The notes beneath the pieces are model-generated. The model had not been told where the DNA came from and did not search any database. It saw only the letters and a program-made list of their open reading frames with translations. From assembly GCA_023381645.1 (NCBI GenBank), contig JAMCRJ010000023.1, positions 1 to 6,549 on the forward strand: a DNA stretch of 6,549 nucleotides, in the 5' to 3' direction. The translations under genes were made by a program, and so were the position numbers. The DNA comes from Gammaproteobacteria bacterium. GTDB lineage: Bacteria; Pseudomonadota; Gammaproteobacteria; Acidithiobacillales; Acidithiobacillaceae. Of the stretch, positions 1 through 4,684 are shown one piece after another (position 1 is the first letter of the stretch; each line of letters begins with the position of its first letter).

Positions 1-2
1 CT

Positions 3-121
3 TGTCTGGCGGCCATAGCGCAGTGGAACCACCCCTTCCCATCTCGAACAGGACCGTGAAACGCTGCAGCGCCTATGATAGTTGAGGGTCTCCCTCCGCG
101 AAAGTCGGTCACCGCCAGACA
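3..121 (+). rRNA. rrf: 5S ribosomal RNA
   Basis: This is the 5S RNA of the large ribosomal subunit. The two ends form a perfect 10-bp closing helix: TGTCTGGCGG at 3-12 pairs with CCGCCAGACA at 112-121. Inside lie recognisable 5S blocks: CCCATCTCGAACAGG (loop C region), GCCTATGATAGT, and the GAGGGTCTCCCTC arm followed by CGCGAAAGTCGGTCA. The length of about 119 nt fits bacterial 5S. An intrinsic terminator follows within 10 nt, so this is the distal end of an rRNA operon whose 23S and 16S genes lie to the left of the window. The exact mature ends are estimated from the closing helix and could differ by one or two bases. Confidence 0.96.
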
Positions 122-130
122 CCTATACCC

Positions 131-172
131 AACAACCCCGCCTCCGCATCACCGAGGCGGGGTTGTTTTTTT
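131..172 (+). terminator. Intrinsic terminator of the rRNA operon
   Basis: A perfect 14-bp stem (AACAACCCCGCCTC at 131-144 with GAGGCGGGGTTGTT at 154-167) encloses a 9-nt loop and runs into a T tract at 166-172. Its position just after 5S and its strength are what a highly expressed rRNA operon needs. It should isolate the nitroreductase gene from rRNA transcription. Confidence 0.95.
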
Positions 173-220
173 GCGCCATCCCGCGTATGACCTGCCCCGC
201 TGCCAATCCTGCCCGCTTCC

Positions 221-249
221 TTGACAATACCAACCGGTCGGTCTTAGAT
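221..249 (+). promoter_or_regulatory. Sigma70-type promoter of the nitroreductase gene
   Basis: A consensus -35 hexamer TTGACA (221-226) is followed after 17 bp by TTAGAT (244-249), a moderate -10. Transcription would start near 256, giving a leader of about 25 nt before the ATG at 282. It is the only good promoter between the rRNA terminator and the gene. The -10 matches only three of six consensus bases, so basal strength may be modest. Confidence 0.7.
229..242 (+). promoter_or_regulatory. TetR-family-like operator between -35 and -10
   Basis: ACCAACCGGTCGGT is a nearly perfect palindrome centred on the CCGG core: 12 of 14 positions are symmetric and one symmetric base pair is broken. ACC...ACCGGT...GGT sequences are typical of operators bound by TetR-family repressors. 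The site fills most of the 17-bp promoter spacer, where a bound dimer would exclude RNA polymerase. No regulator gene lies in the window, so the repressor would have to be encoded elsewhere. The class is assigned from motif resemblance only. Confidence 0.6.
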
Positions 250-281
250 TGGGATCATGCTAAAAATATTAGGGGGCCTGT

Positions 282-881
282 ATGGAAGTTGTTACTGCAG
301 TAAAAAATCGTCGCGCCATAAAAACCTTTGATCCGCATCATAAAATGTCCGATGAAACACGGCGGGTGCTGCTGGAGACAGCGGCGTTGGCACCCAGTGC
401 GTACAACATTCAGCATTGGCGGATCGTGGATGTGCGGGATCCTGCTCAGCGGGTGGCCATTCGTGAAGTGGCCTGGGGTCAGGCGCAGGTGACGGACGCT
501 TCAGCGCTCTATGTGCTGTGTGCCGACCTCAATGCCTGGCAGAAGGATCCGCGGCGGTACTGGGCGACATCGCCGCAGCCGGTGCAGGATTTTTTGCTGC
601 CGAAGCTGGACGAATACTACCGCGGTAAGCCGGAAGTGGCGAGGGATGAGTCGATGCGCACTCTGGGTATCTTCGGCATGACCCTGATGCTGGTGGCGCA
701 GGATCTGGGTTACGACTCCTGTCCCATGGACGGGTTTGATTTCGATGCGGTGGCAAAGATTATTCGTCTGCCGGCAGACTTTGCCATCGGCTATATGGTG
801 GCGGTCGGCAAGGGTACAGGTAATGCCTGGCCGAGTAACCGGGAACCTATGGAGAATCTGGTATATGTTGATCATTTTTGA
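282..881 (+). CDS. Nitroreductase-family FMN oxidoreductase
   Basis: The 199-residue product has the shape of the nitroreductase family: dimeric, cytoplasmic FMN enzymes that reduce nitro groups, quinones or related electrophiles with NAD(P)H. The N-terminal Arg-Arg-Ala segment (residues 10-12) matches the family's FMN-phosphate-binding start. APSAYNIQHWR (37-47) is the usual 'APSs.N.QPW' flavin motif, with His replacing the common Pro. A glycine/methionine-rich helix around 'LGIFGMTLMLVAQDLG' and the 'CPMDGFD' turn correspond to the second flavin-contacting region. The C-terminus carries the expected Arg/Glu-rich 'NREPMENLV' segment. The ATG at 282 is preceded by AGGGGG at 271-276. The gene stands alone behind the rRNA operon with its own promoter and a TetR-like operator, which suggests induction by a small toxic molecule. 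The true substrate cannot be read from the sequence. Confidence 0.92.
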   Translation: MEVVTAVKNRRAIKTFDPHHKMSDETRRVLLETAALAPSAYNIQHWRIVDVRDPAQRVAIREVAWGQAQVTDASALYVLCADLNAWQKDPRRYWATSPQPVQDFLLPKLDEYYRGKPEVARDESMRTLGIFGMTLMLVAQDLGYDSCPMDGFDFDAVAKIIRLPADFAIGYMVAVGKGTGNAWPSNREPMENLVYVDHF

Positions 882-966
882 GTCCTGGGCAGATCGTCGC
901 AGGAAATTGCTCTATACTGGTAACTTAGTCATACGGAGCAGGTGACCGCCTGCGGGAGAGTTGAAA

Positions 967-1179
967 ATGCCTGTCAATGAAGGAACTGCGGATCGGATTC
1001 TGCGCGTGATCGTGGGGTTGGCCATTATTATAGTGCTGGCGGTTTTTCTGCCGGGCGCTGAGAAATGGTGGGCACTGGTCGGCCTGGTGCCGCTTATTAC
1101 CGGACTTACCGGTTTCTGCGCACTATATACCCTGCTGGGCATCAAGACCTGCTCGATGAAGCCGCGCGCAAAATCCTGA
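967..1179 (+). CDS. Small inner-membrane protein, DUF2892 (YgaP-like TM domain) type
   Basis: The 70-residue product has an N-terminal 'NEGTADRILRVIVG' and a C-terminal 'GFCALYTLLGIKTC', both hallmarks of the DUF2892 membrane family, whose molecular function is unknown. In some relatives the domain is fused to rhodanese (YgaP). Two hydrophobic helices are visible, about residues 11-28 and 34-57, joined by a short 'PGAEKWW' turn, followed by a basic tail. Cysteines sit at 51 and 62. The motif usually reads GFCPLY, and here Ala replaces the Pro. I chose the ATG at 967 because GGGAG at 954-958 sits 8 nt upstream; an in-frame TTG at 961 would be too close to it. A small inverted repeat (GCAGG at 938-942, CCTGC at 949-953) lies just before the ribosome binding site. 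The 85-nt gap after the nitroreductase gene has no terminator, so the two may share a transcript. TATACT at 913-918 could be a separate -10 but has no good -35. Confidence 0.85.
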   Translation: MPVNEGTADRILRVIVGLAIIIVLAVFLPGAEKWWALVGLVPLITGLTGFCALYTLLGIKTCSMKPRAKS

Positions 1180-1221
1180 TCCTCTGAGTGCTGTTTCACG
1201 GCTCGTTCGGGCGCGGTGTAA

Positions 1222-1250
1222 AAAGGCACGGCGGCGGCCGCGCCTTTCTT
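1222..1250 (+). terminator. Probable intrinsic terminator after the DUF2892 gene
   Basis: AAAGGC (1222-1227) pairs with GCCTTT (1242-1247). After a single A/C mismatch the stem continues as CGGC (1229-1232) with GCCG (1237-1240), closed by a GGCG loop. The run TTTCTT at 1245-1250 gives a short, interrupted U tract. It lies 43 nt after the stop codon and would end the nitroreductase-DUF2892 transcript. Confidence 0.65.
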
Positions 1251-1409
1251 GTGAAAACGTCTCTGTGGAATTCGTAATATTTTATCCAGAGCACCCTGAT
1301 CGTGCCGACGTTTGATGCGTTTTGCACGATCAACGCGATATTCTGCGTGGATGCGGGGTGTCGACTCTTACGAATCCATGGGGTAGCTGTCCCGGAGCGC
1401 GCAAATACC
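1251..1409. other. Non-coding stretch upstream of the rplM promoter
   Basis: About 160 nt with no convincing gene on either strand. An open frame crosses it on the - strand, but it only continues the shadow of rplM and has no recognisable domain. The visible structure is the perfect inverted repeat at 1297-1332, annotated separately, and a weaker bulged pairing of CTCT..GGA (1261-1269) with TCCAGAG (1285-1291). I do not recognise an RNA family here. Confidence 0.5.
1297..1332. repeat. Perfect 9-bp inverted repeat with internal mini-stem
   Basis: TGATCGTGC (1297-1305) and GCACGATCA (1324-1332) are exact reverse complements separated by 18 nt. Within the spacer ACG (1308-1310) can pair with CGT (1318-1320). 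No T tract follows on the + strand, so it is not an obvious terminator. It may be a binding site, an RNA structure or a remnant of a mobile sequence; the sequence alone does not decide. Confidence 0.6.
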
Positions 1410-1438
1410 TTGACATCTGCCCTTATCGTCGCTAATCT
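1410..1438 (+). promoter_or_regulatory. Promoter of rplM-rpsI
   Basis: A perfect -35 TTGACA (1410-1415) is spaced 17 bp from TAATCT (1433-1438), a moderate -10. Initiation near 1445 would give a short leader of about 32 nt before the rplM ATG. Its position right in front of the ribosomal-protein operon supports the call. Confidence 0.72.
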
Positions 1439-1457
1439 CCCGCCCCTCAGTGAAAAA

Positions 1458-1470
1458 TCCGAAGCCGGAG
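1458..1470 (+). promoter_or_regulatory. Small hairpin covering the rplM ribosome binding site
   Basis: TCCG (1458-1461) can pair with CGGA (1466-1469) across a 4-nt loop, placing most of the Shine-Dalgarno sequence CGGAG (1466-1470) in the stem. In Escherichia coli the rplM-rpsI operon is known to be autogenously controlled by L13 through its leader; whether this short stem has a similar role is inference. The stem is only 4 bp and may simply be transient. Confidence 0.35.
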
Positions 1471-1477
1471 TTTTGTG

Positions 1478-1906
1478 ATGAAGACCTATTCTGCCAAGTC
1501 TCATGAAGTACAAGGGGACTGGTTCGTGGTGGATGCCACCGATAAAGTCCTGGGCCGCCTCTCTGTAGAGCTGGCTAAACGTTTGCGTGGCAAGCATAAG
1601 CCCGAGTATACGCCCCATGCCGATACTGGCGATTACATTGTCGTCATCAATGCCGACAAGATCGCGGTTACCGGCAACAAGGCCAAAGATAAAATTTATT
1701 ACCATCACACCGGCTATGTCGGCAACCTGAAGAGTGCTTCCTTCGAGAAGATGAAGGAGACGCACCCGGAGCGGATCATCGAACTTGCGGTCAAGGGCAT
1801 GCTGCCCAAGAATCCGCTGGGTCGGGCGATGTTCAAGAAGCTCAAGGTCTATACCGGCTCCGAGCATCCCCATTCGGCACAGCAGCCGCAGCCCCTGAAC
1901 GTTTAA
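1478..1906 (+). CDS. rplM: Large-subunit ribosomal protein L13 (uL13)
   Basis: The 142-residue product has the same length as E. coli L13 and closely similar sequence from end to end: '[15 protein letters not shown]', '[26 protein letters not shown]', '[15 protein letters not shown]', '[20 protein letters not shown]' and '[11 protein letters not shown]'. L13 is an early-assembling 23S rRNA-binding protein of the 50S subunit. The start is the ATG at 1478, which has CGGAG at 1466-1470 at good spacing and gives the canonical MKTY N-terminus; a GTG one codon earlier is less likely. It is followed after 12 nt by rpsI, the conserved partner in bacteria, and is driven by the promoter at 1410-1438. 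Confidence 0.99.
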   Translation: MKTYSAKSHEVQGDWFVVDATDKVLGRLSVELAKRLRGKHKPEYTPHADTGDYIVVINADKIAVTGNKAKDKIYYHHTGYVGNLKSASFEKMKETHPERIIELAVKGMLPKNPLGRAMFKKLKVYTGSEHPHSAQQPQPLNV

Positions 1907-1918
1907 GGCGAAGACTTT

Positions 1919-2305
1919 ATGGAACAATATTACGGTACCGGTCGGCGTAAGAGTGCAACTGCCCGCGTGTATTTGCGCCGTGGCTCCGGCAAGATCGTCA
2001 TCAACAAGCGCACCCTGGAGGACTACTTTGGCCGTGAGACTTCACGTATGGTGGTCATGCAGCCCTTGGAGTTGACCGGTCATGGCGGCCAGTTCGACAT
2101 TCTGGTGAATGTCAACGGTGGTGGTGCCAGTGGTCAGGCCGGGGCGATCCGCCATGGCATCACGCGCGCCCTCATGGCCTACGACGAAACCTTGCGACGC
2201 CCCTTGCGTAGCGCTGGTTTTGTCACCCGTGACGCTCGCGAAGTGGAGCGGAAGAAGGTGGGCAAACATAAGGCCCGGCGTAGTCACCAGTTTTCCAAGC
2301 GTTAA
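1919..2305 (+). CDS. rpsI: Small-subunit ribosomal protein S9 (uS9)
   Basis: The 128-residue product aligns throughout with bacterial S9. It has an N-terminal '[14 protein letters not shown]', central '[28 protein letters not shown]' and '[23 protein letters not shown]', and a basic tail ending '[19 protein letters not shown]'. In the ribosome the C-terminal Ser-Lys-Arg reaches the P-site tRNA anticodon loop in the 30S subunit, and it is intact here. The ATG at 1919 lies 12 nt after the rplM stop, with a purine-rich AAGGCGAAG (1905-1913) as ribosome binding site. The transcript should end at the hairpin at 2331-2353. The gene looks complete and normal. Confidence 0.99.
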   Translation: MEQYYGTGRRKSATARVYLRRGSGKIVINKRTLEDYFGRETSRMVVMQPLELTGHGGQFDILVNVNGGGASGQAGAIRHGITRALMAYDETLRRPLRSAGFVTRDAREVERKKVGKHKARRSHQFSKR

Positions 2306-2330
2306 TTACCCACGCTTCGAACTGGGAAAC

Positions 2331-2353
2331 AAGCCGCCTTCGGGCGGCTTTTT
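2331..2353 (+). terminator. UUCG-loop intrinsic terminator after rpsI
   Basis: AAGCCGCC (2331-2338) pairs perfectly with GGCGGCTT (2343-2350) around a TTCG tetraloop closed by C-G, an exceptionally stable loop, and runs into TTTTT (2349-2353). It lies 25 nt after the rpsI stop and 31 nt before argC. Confidence 0.93.
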
Positions 2354-2384
2354 CTGTTACGGACCAGCATCAGGGAGGGGGAAC

Positions 2385-3419
2385 ATGATTCGCGCAGGTA
2401 TCGTTGGGGGTACGGGTTACACCGGGGTGGAGTTGCTCCGTTTGCTGTTGCCGCATCCGGAAGTCGAGGTGGTGGCCATCACTTCCCGCGCCGAGGCGGG
2501 GCAGCGGGTGGACGAGTACTTCCCCAATTTGCGTGGCCACTGCGACCTATCTTATACCGCCCCAGATCCCGCCATACTCGGCACCCTGGACGTCGTTTTT
2601 TTTGCGACACCCCATGGAGTGGCCATGGACAGCGCTCCGAAACTGCTGGCCAAAGGCGTGCGGATTATCGATCTCGGTGCTGATTTCCGATTGCCCGATG
2701 CAGAAGTTTTTGCCCAGTGGTACGGCATGGCCCACCGCGCACCCGAGGCGCTGGCCGAAGCTTGTTATGGCTTGCCCGAATACTATCGGGTCAAGGTCAG
2801 TGAGGCGCGGCTGATTGCCAATCCAGGCTGTTATCCGACGGCGGTCATCCTTGGCCTTGCGCCTCTATTGGCCGAGGGATTGCTGCGAGAGGATACACTG
2901 ATCGCGGATTGCAAGTCCGGCGTCAGCGGAGCGGGCCGTAGCGCTAAGGTCGGCTTGATTCTCCCCGAAACGGCGGATAGCGTCAGTGCCTATGGTGTCA
3001 GCGGCCACCGTCACCGGCCGGAAATCGAGGCCGTGCTCTCCGATATCAGCGGGACCCGGCTGGAGTTGCAGTTCACACCGCACCTCATGCCGATGATCCG
3101 TGGCATTCATGCCACCCTCTACGGGCGCTTGGCCCAGCCGATGAGTGATGCGGCGCTACAGGACCTGTTCGCCACCCGTTACGCCGGCGAGCCTTTTGTG
3201 GATGTCCTGCCCTTTGGCAGTCACCCGGCTACCCGTTCAGTGCGGGGTGCCAACATGTGCCATATCGCCGTACATCAGCCCCGGCCGGGGCAAGTAGTCG
3301 TCCTTTCGGTCATCGACAATCTGGTCAAGGGAGCGGCGGGACAGGCGATACAGAATATGAACCGACTGTTCTCCCTAGCGGAGGATGCTGGTCTGATGCA
3401 AATCGCCCTGCTGCCGTAA
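2385..3419 (+). CDS. argC: N-acetyl-gamma-glutamyl-phosphate reductase
   Basis: The 344-residue cytoplasmic enzyme catalyses the NADPH-dependent reduction of N-acetyl-glutamyl 5-phosphate to the semialdehyde, the third step of arginine synthesis. The N-terminus has the dinucleotide-binding glycine motif '[17 protein letters not shown]'. '[12 protein letters not shown]' and '[10 protein letters not shown]' are family blocks. The catalytic cysteine is Cys149 in 'ANPGCYPTA', and the conserved histidine region is '[13 protein letters not shown]' (about His208-His210). The end includes '[23 protein letters not shown]', also typical. The ATG at 2385 follows a very strong AGGGAGGGGG (2372-2381) and gives the normal family length; the frame is open further upstream only because it overlaps rpsI. 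argC after rplM-rpsI is a common order in beta- and some gammaproteobacteria. No clear terminator follows, and no arginine operator is evident. Confidence 0.98.
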   Translation: MIRAGIVGGTGYTGVELLRLLLPHPEVEVVAITSRAEAGQRVDEYFPNLRGHCDLSYTAPDPAILGTLDVVFFATPHGVAMDSAPKLLAKGVRIIDLGADFRLPDAEVFAQWYGMAHRAPEALAEACYGLPEYYRVKVSEARLIANPGCYPTAVILGLAPLLAEGLLREDTLIADCKSGVSGAGRSAKVGLILPETADSVSAYGVSGHRHRPEIEAVLSDISGTRLELQFTPHLMPMIRGIHATLYGRLAQPMSDAALQDLFATRYAGEPFVDVLPFGSHPATRSVRGANMCHIAVHQPRPGQVVVLSVIDNLVKGAAGQAIQNMNRLFSLAEDAGLMQIALLP

Positions 3420-3489
3420 GCGCCCCATGTTAATCAGCGACAATATAACCTGATGAAAGTATACATATTATTATATATGGTTCCGGATC

Positions 3490-3507
3490 TGTAGCCATTT
3501 TCCTACA
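3490..3507. promoter_or_regulatory. Palindrome upstream of the sigma54 promoter (possible activator site)
   Basis: TGTAG (3490-3494) and CTACA (3503-3507) form an inverted repeat with an 8-bp spacer, about 76 bp upstream of the predicted transcription start. That distance is compatible with the upstream site of a sigma54 enhancer-binding protein. Directly before it, 3441-3478 is strikingly AT-rich (alternating TA/AT runs), as in bent or easily melted DNA. I could not match an IHF consensus. A 5-bp arm can arise by chance, so this is a weak call. Confidence 0.35.
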
Positions 3508-3548
3508 ACGGTGCAACGTAACCTGCCGAAAAATAAGACCAATGAGTA

Positions 3549-3564
3549 TGGCACTAATTTTGCT
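3549..3564 (+). promoter_or_regulatory. Sigma54 (RpoN) -24/-12 promoter
   Basis: TGGCAC (3549-3554), five bases, then TTGCT (3560-3564) matches the sigma54 consensus TGGCAC-N5-TTGCW. The essential GG (3550-3551) and GC (3562-3563) are separated by exactly 10 nt, as required. Initiation would be near 3575, giving a leader of about 109 nt before the ATG at 3684. No comparable sigma70 promoter is evident close to that gene. If used, it would need RpoN and an activator ATPase, neither of which is encoded in the window. Confidence 0.65.
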
Positions 3565-3683
3565 CAGTTCATCTGCTACGCTCTGCAATCAGTATCGGTA
3601 GATGTTCGGACAAAGTCGTGGTACACGATGATCTGCCGATGCTGGAGCCGGGCGAATCACTACCTGATACAAGGAGTTTGATT

Positions 3684-4028
3684 ATGATCAAGTCGTCAGC
3701 TTATGGCGTCCGCCATTTGGTACTTGTCGCCACCCTGGCGCTGCTGTGCGGTCTGACCAGCACCGCGGTTCGGGCAGACGATGACATGTCCCTCGGGCTC
3801 GCTATTCCGGGGTTGAGCGTATTTCTTGGCAACGGTCTGGGTTACTACGCCCCGCCCCCGCCGGTCTATTACGCCCCACCCCCCCGCCCCGTTTACTATG
3901 TGCCTCCGGTCCCTGGCTATTATGTGGCACCTATGCGCGCCCAGATTTATGAGCGCCGTCGCTGGGAGCACCGCGGACCTCCGCCTTGGGCTGGGCGCTG
4001 GCGGCACGATGATGACTGGCATCATTGA
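3684..4028 (+). CDS. Secreted Tyr/Pro-repeat protein with His/Trp-rich tail, function unknown
   Basis: The 114-residue product begins with a clear Sec signal peptide: a short basic start, a hydrophobic core at about residues 12-24, and likely cleavage after Val-Arg-Ala31. After a short hydrophobic patch (37-53) come four YY units at 54, 62, 71 and 79: YYAPPPPV, YYAPPPRPV, YYVPPVPG and YYVAP. The tail from residue 89 is rich in Arg, Trp, Asp and His and ends DDDWHH. It would be periplasmic or outer-surface. Similar Pro/Tyr-rich small exported proteins occur widely in proteobacteria without known function. The ATG at 3684 has AAGGAG (3671-3676) 7 nt upstream and places the signal peptide at the N-terminus; a GTG at 3618 would add a 22-residue hydrophilic extension ahead of it. 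A sigma54 promoter lies upstream and the glycine-zipper lipoprotein gene follows after 67 nt without a terminator, so the two probably form an operon. Confidence 0.85.
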   Translation: MIKSSAYGVRHLVLVATLALLCGLTSTAVRADDDMSLGLAIPGLSVFLGNGLGYYAPPPPVYYAPPPRPVYYVPPVPGYYVAPMRAQIYERRRWEHRGPPPWAGRWRHDDDWHH

Positions 4029-4095
4029 ATGAAGTGACGAATGCCCGGTCTAATGAGGTGGTGGTGGTAGGTACGGAAAAAACAGGAGCAGGACA

Positions 4096-4374
4096 ATGAT
4101 ATCAAGGAACTTCGTAAGCGCTGTTGCAGGCCGGCGGCGCTGGTTGTCTCCTCTCGCGCTGGCTTTTTGCGTTGTGGCGCTCGGCGGTTGTGCCAACATG
4201 AGCCCTACTGGTCAGCGTGCCCTGAGCGGCGGCGCCATTGGCGCGGCCGGTGGTGCGGTTCTGGGTACTGTCGCTGCAGGCAATCCCGCTGTAGGGGCTG
4301 CGGTCGGCGGTGCGGTTGGTGCCGGTGTAGGTGCGGCACTCCCCAGTATTGAGCGCACTCTGAACGGCAACTGA
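4096..4374 (+). CDS. Glycine-zipper lipoprotein (OsmB-like architecture)
   Basis: The 92-residue product has a signal peptide with an Arg-rich start (Arg13-15), a hydrophobic core and a lipobox Leu-Gly-Gly-Cys, with Cys32 as the acylated residue. Ala at +2 favours sorting to the outer membrane. The mature part carries two exact glycine zippers: Gly45, 49, 53 and 57, then Gly67, 71, 75 and 79, separated by a 'GNPAV' turn. This predicts a tightly packed hairpin of two membrane-active helices. The design resembles OsmB and other 'glycine zipper 2TM' envelope proteins, many of which are stress-induced, but the sequence is too simple to prove orthology. The ATG at 4096 has AGGAG (4083-4087) at 8 nt. 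It is likely co-transcribed with the Tyr/Pro-rich protein upstream. A very strong hairpin lies 55 nt after the stop. Confidence 0.87.
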   Translation: MISRNFVSAVAGRRRWLSPLALAFCVVALGGCANMSPTGQRALSGGAIGAAGGAVLGTVAAGNPAVGAAVGGAVGAGVGAALPSIERTLNGN

Positions 4375-4429
4375 GCCACGCCTGCGCCCCGTTCTGGGCC
4401 TGGCCAGTCAGCGGGTGGAAACAAGCCCA

Positions 4430-4465
4430 GCGCAGACCCCCCCTAATTTTAGGGGGGGTCTGCGC
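4430..4465. repeat. Perfect 15-bp GC-rich hairpin without a T tract
   Basis: The arms 4430-4444 (GCGCAGAC then a run of seven C) and 4451-4465 (seven G then TCTGCGC) are perfectly complementary around an AATTTT loop; A-T pairing could lengthen the stem to 17 bp. No T run follows on either strand, so it is not a standard intrinsic terminator. It may still end or stabilise the 3' end of the lipoprotein mRNA. The upstream segment CTGGGC (4394-4399) can pair with GCCCAG (4425-4430), touching the base of the stem. Confidence 0.85.
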
Positions 4466-4572
4466 GTCCTGAGTTATGCGAAGGATTTCCACAGCATCGC
4501 AAATCTGGCCCGGTGCCCGGCCTTGTTTGATGCCGCCGCTGCTGGCAAGTCGGTGCTTATATGCGAGCACTC

Positions 4573-4602
4573 TTGACGCTTTGCCGCAGCCTGGGCCATC
4601 AT
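4573..4602 (+). promoter_or_regulatory. Candidate promoter of the pdh operon
   Basis: TTGACG (4573-4578, five of six -35 bases) is spaced 18 bp from CATCAT (4597-4602, four of six -10 bases). Initiation near 4609 would leave a leader of about 76 nt that contains the hairpin at 4635-4660. The spacing is acceptable and no better candidate lies nearer to pdhA. The rest of the gene-free stretch from 4375 to 4684 holds only the two hairpins annotated separately. Confidence 0.5.
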
Positions 4603-4634
4603 TCCCAAGACTTTGCTCTCACTCATTCACCTGA

Positions 4635-4671
4635 GGCCTGTGTCCCTAGTGACACAGGTCCAATGTTTTTT
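4635..4671 (+). promoter_or_regulatory. Terminator-like hairpin in the pdhA leader
   Basis: CCTGTGTC (4637-4644) pairs perfectly with GACACAGG (4651-4658) around a 6-nt loop, extendable by G-T and G-C at the base (4635-4636 with 4659-4660). CAATG and then TTTTTT (4666-4671) follow. The T run starts five bases after the extended stem, so termination would be less efficient than usual. The structure ends just before the pdhA ribosome binding site AGGAGG (4676-4681). It could block read-through from upstream, act as an attenuator in the pdh leader, or, as DNA, serve as a palindromic operator. Confidence 0.55.
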
Positions 4672-4684
4672 GTCTAGGAGGACC

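Noticed and set aside
1196..1927. 243-codon open frame on the - strand over rplM and its upstream region.
   Set aside because: Most of it is antisense to rplM, and the part outside rplM shows no domain, no good ribosome binding site and no promoter.
2109..2384. In-frame upstream extension of argC.
   Set aside because: It overlaps rpsI and the terminator; the ATG at 2385 has a strong ribosome binding site and gives the normal ArgC N-terminus.
3618..3683. Upstream extension of the Tyr/Pro-rich protein, containing 'VHDDLP', which resembles a prenyl-synthase fragment.
   Set aside because: The match is only six residues with no further similarity; the extension would precede a clear signal peptide, and the ATG at 3684 has AAGGAG at good spacing.
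4543..4557. TGGCAA...TGCT ahead of pdhA as a second sigma54 promoter.
   Set aside because: The GG and GC elements are 9 nt apart instead of 10 and the -12 element lacks the first T, so it should not function.
4639..4656. TGTG...CACA in the pdhA leader as a CRP site.
   Set aside because: TGTG and CACA are separated by 10 bp instead of the 8 bp of the CRP consensus; the RNA hairpin explanation fits better.
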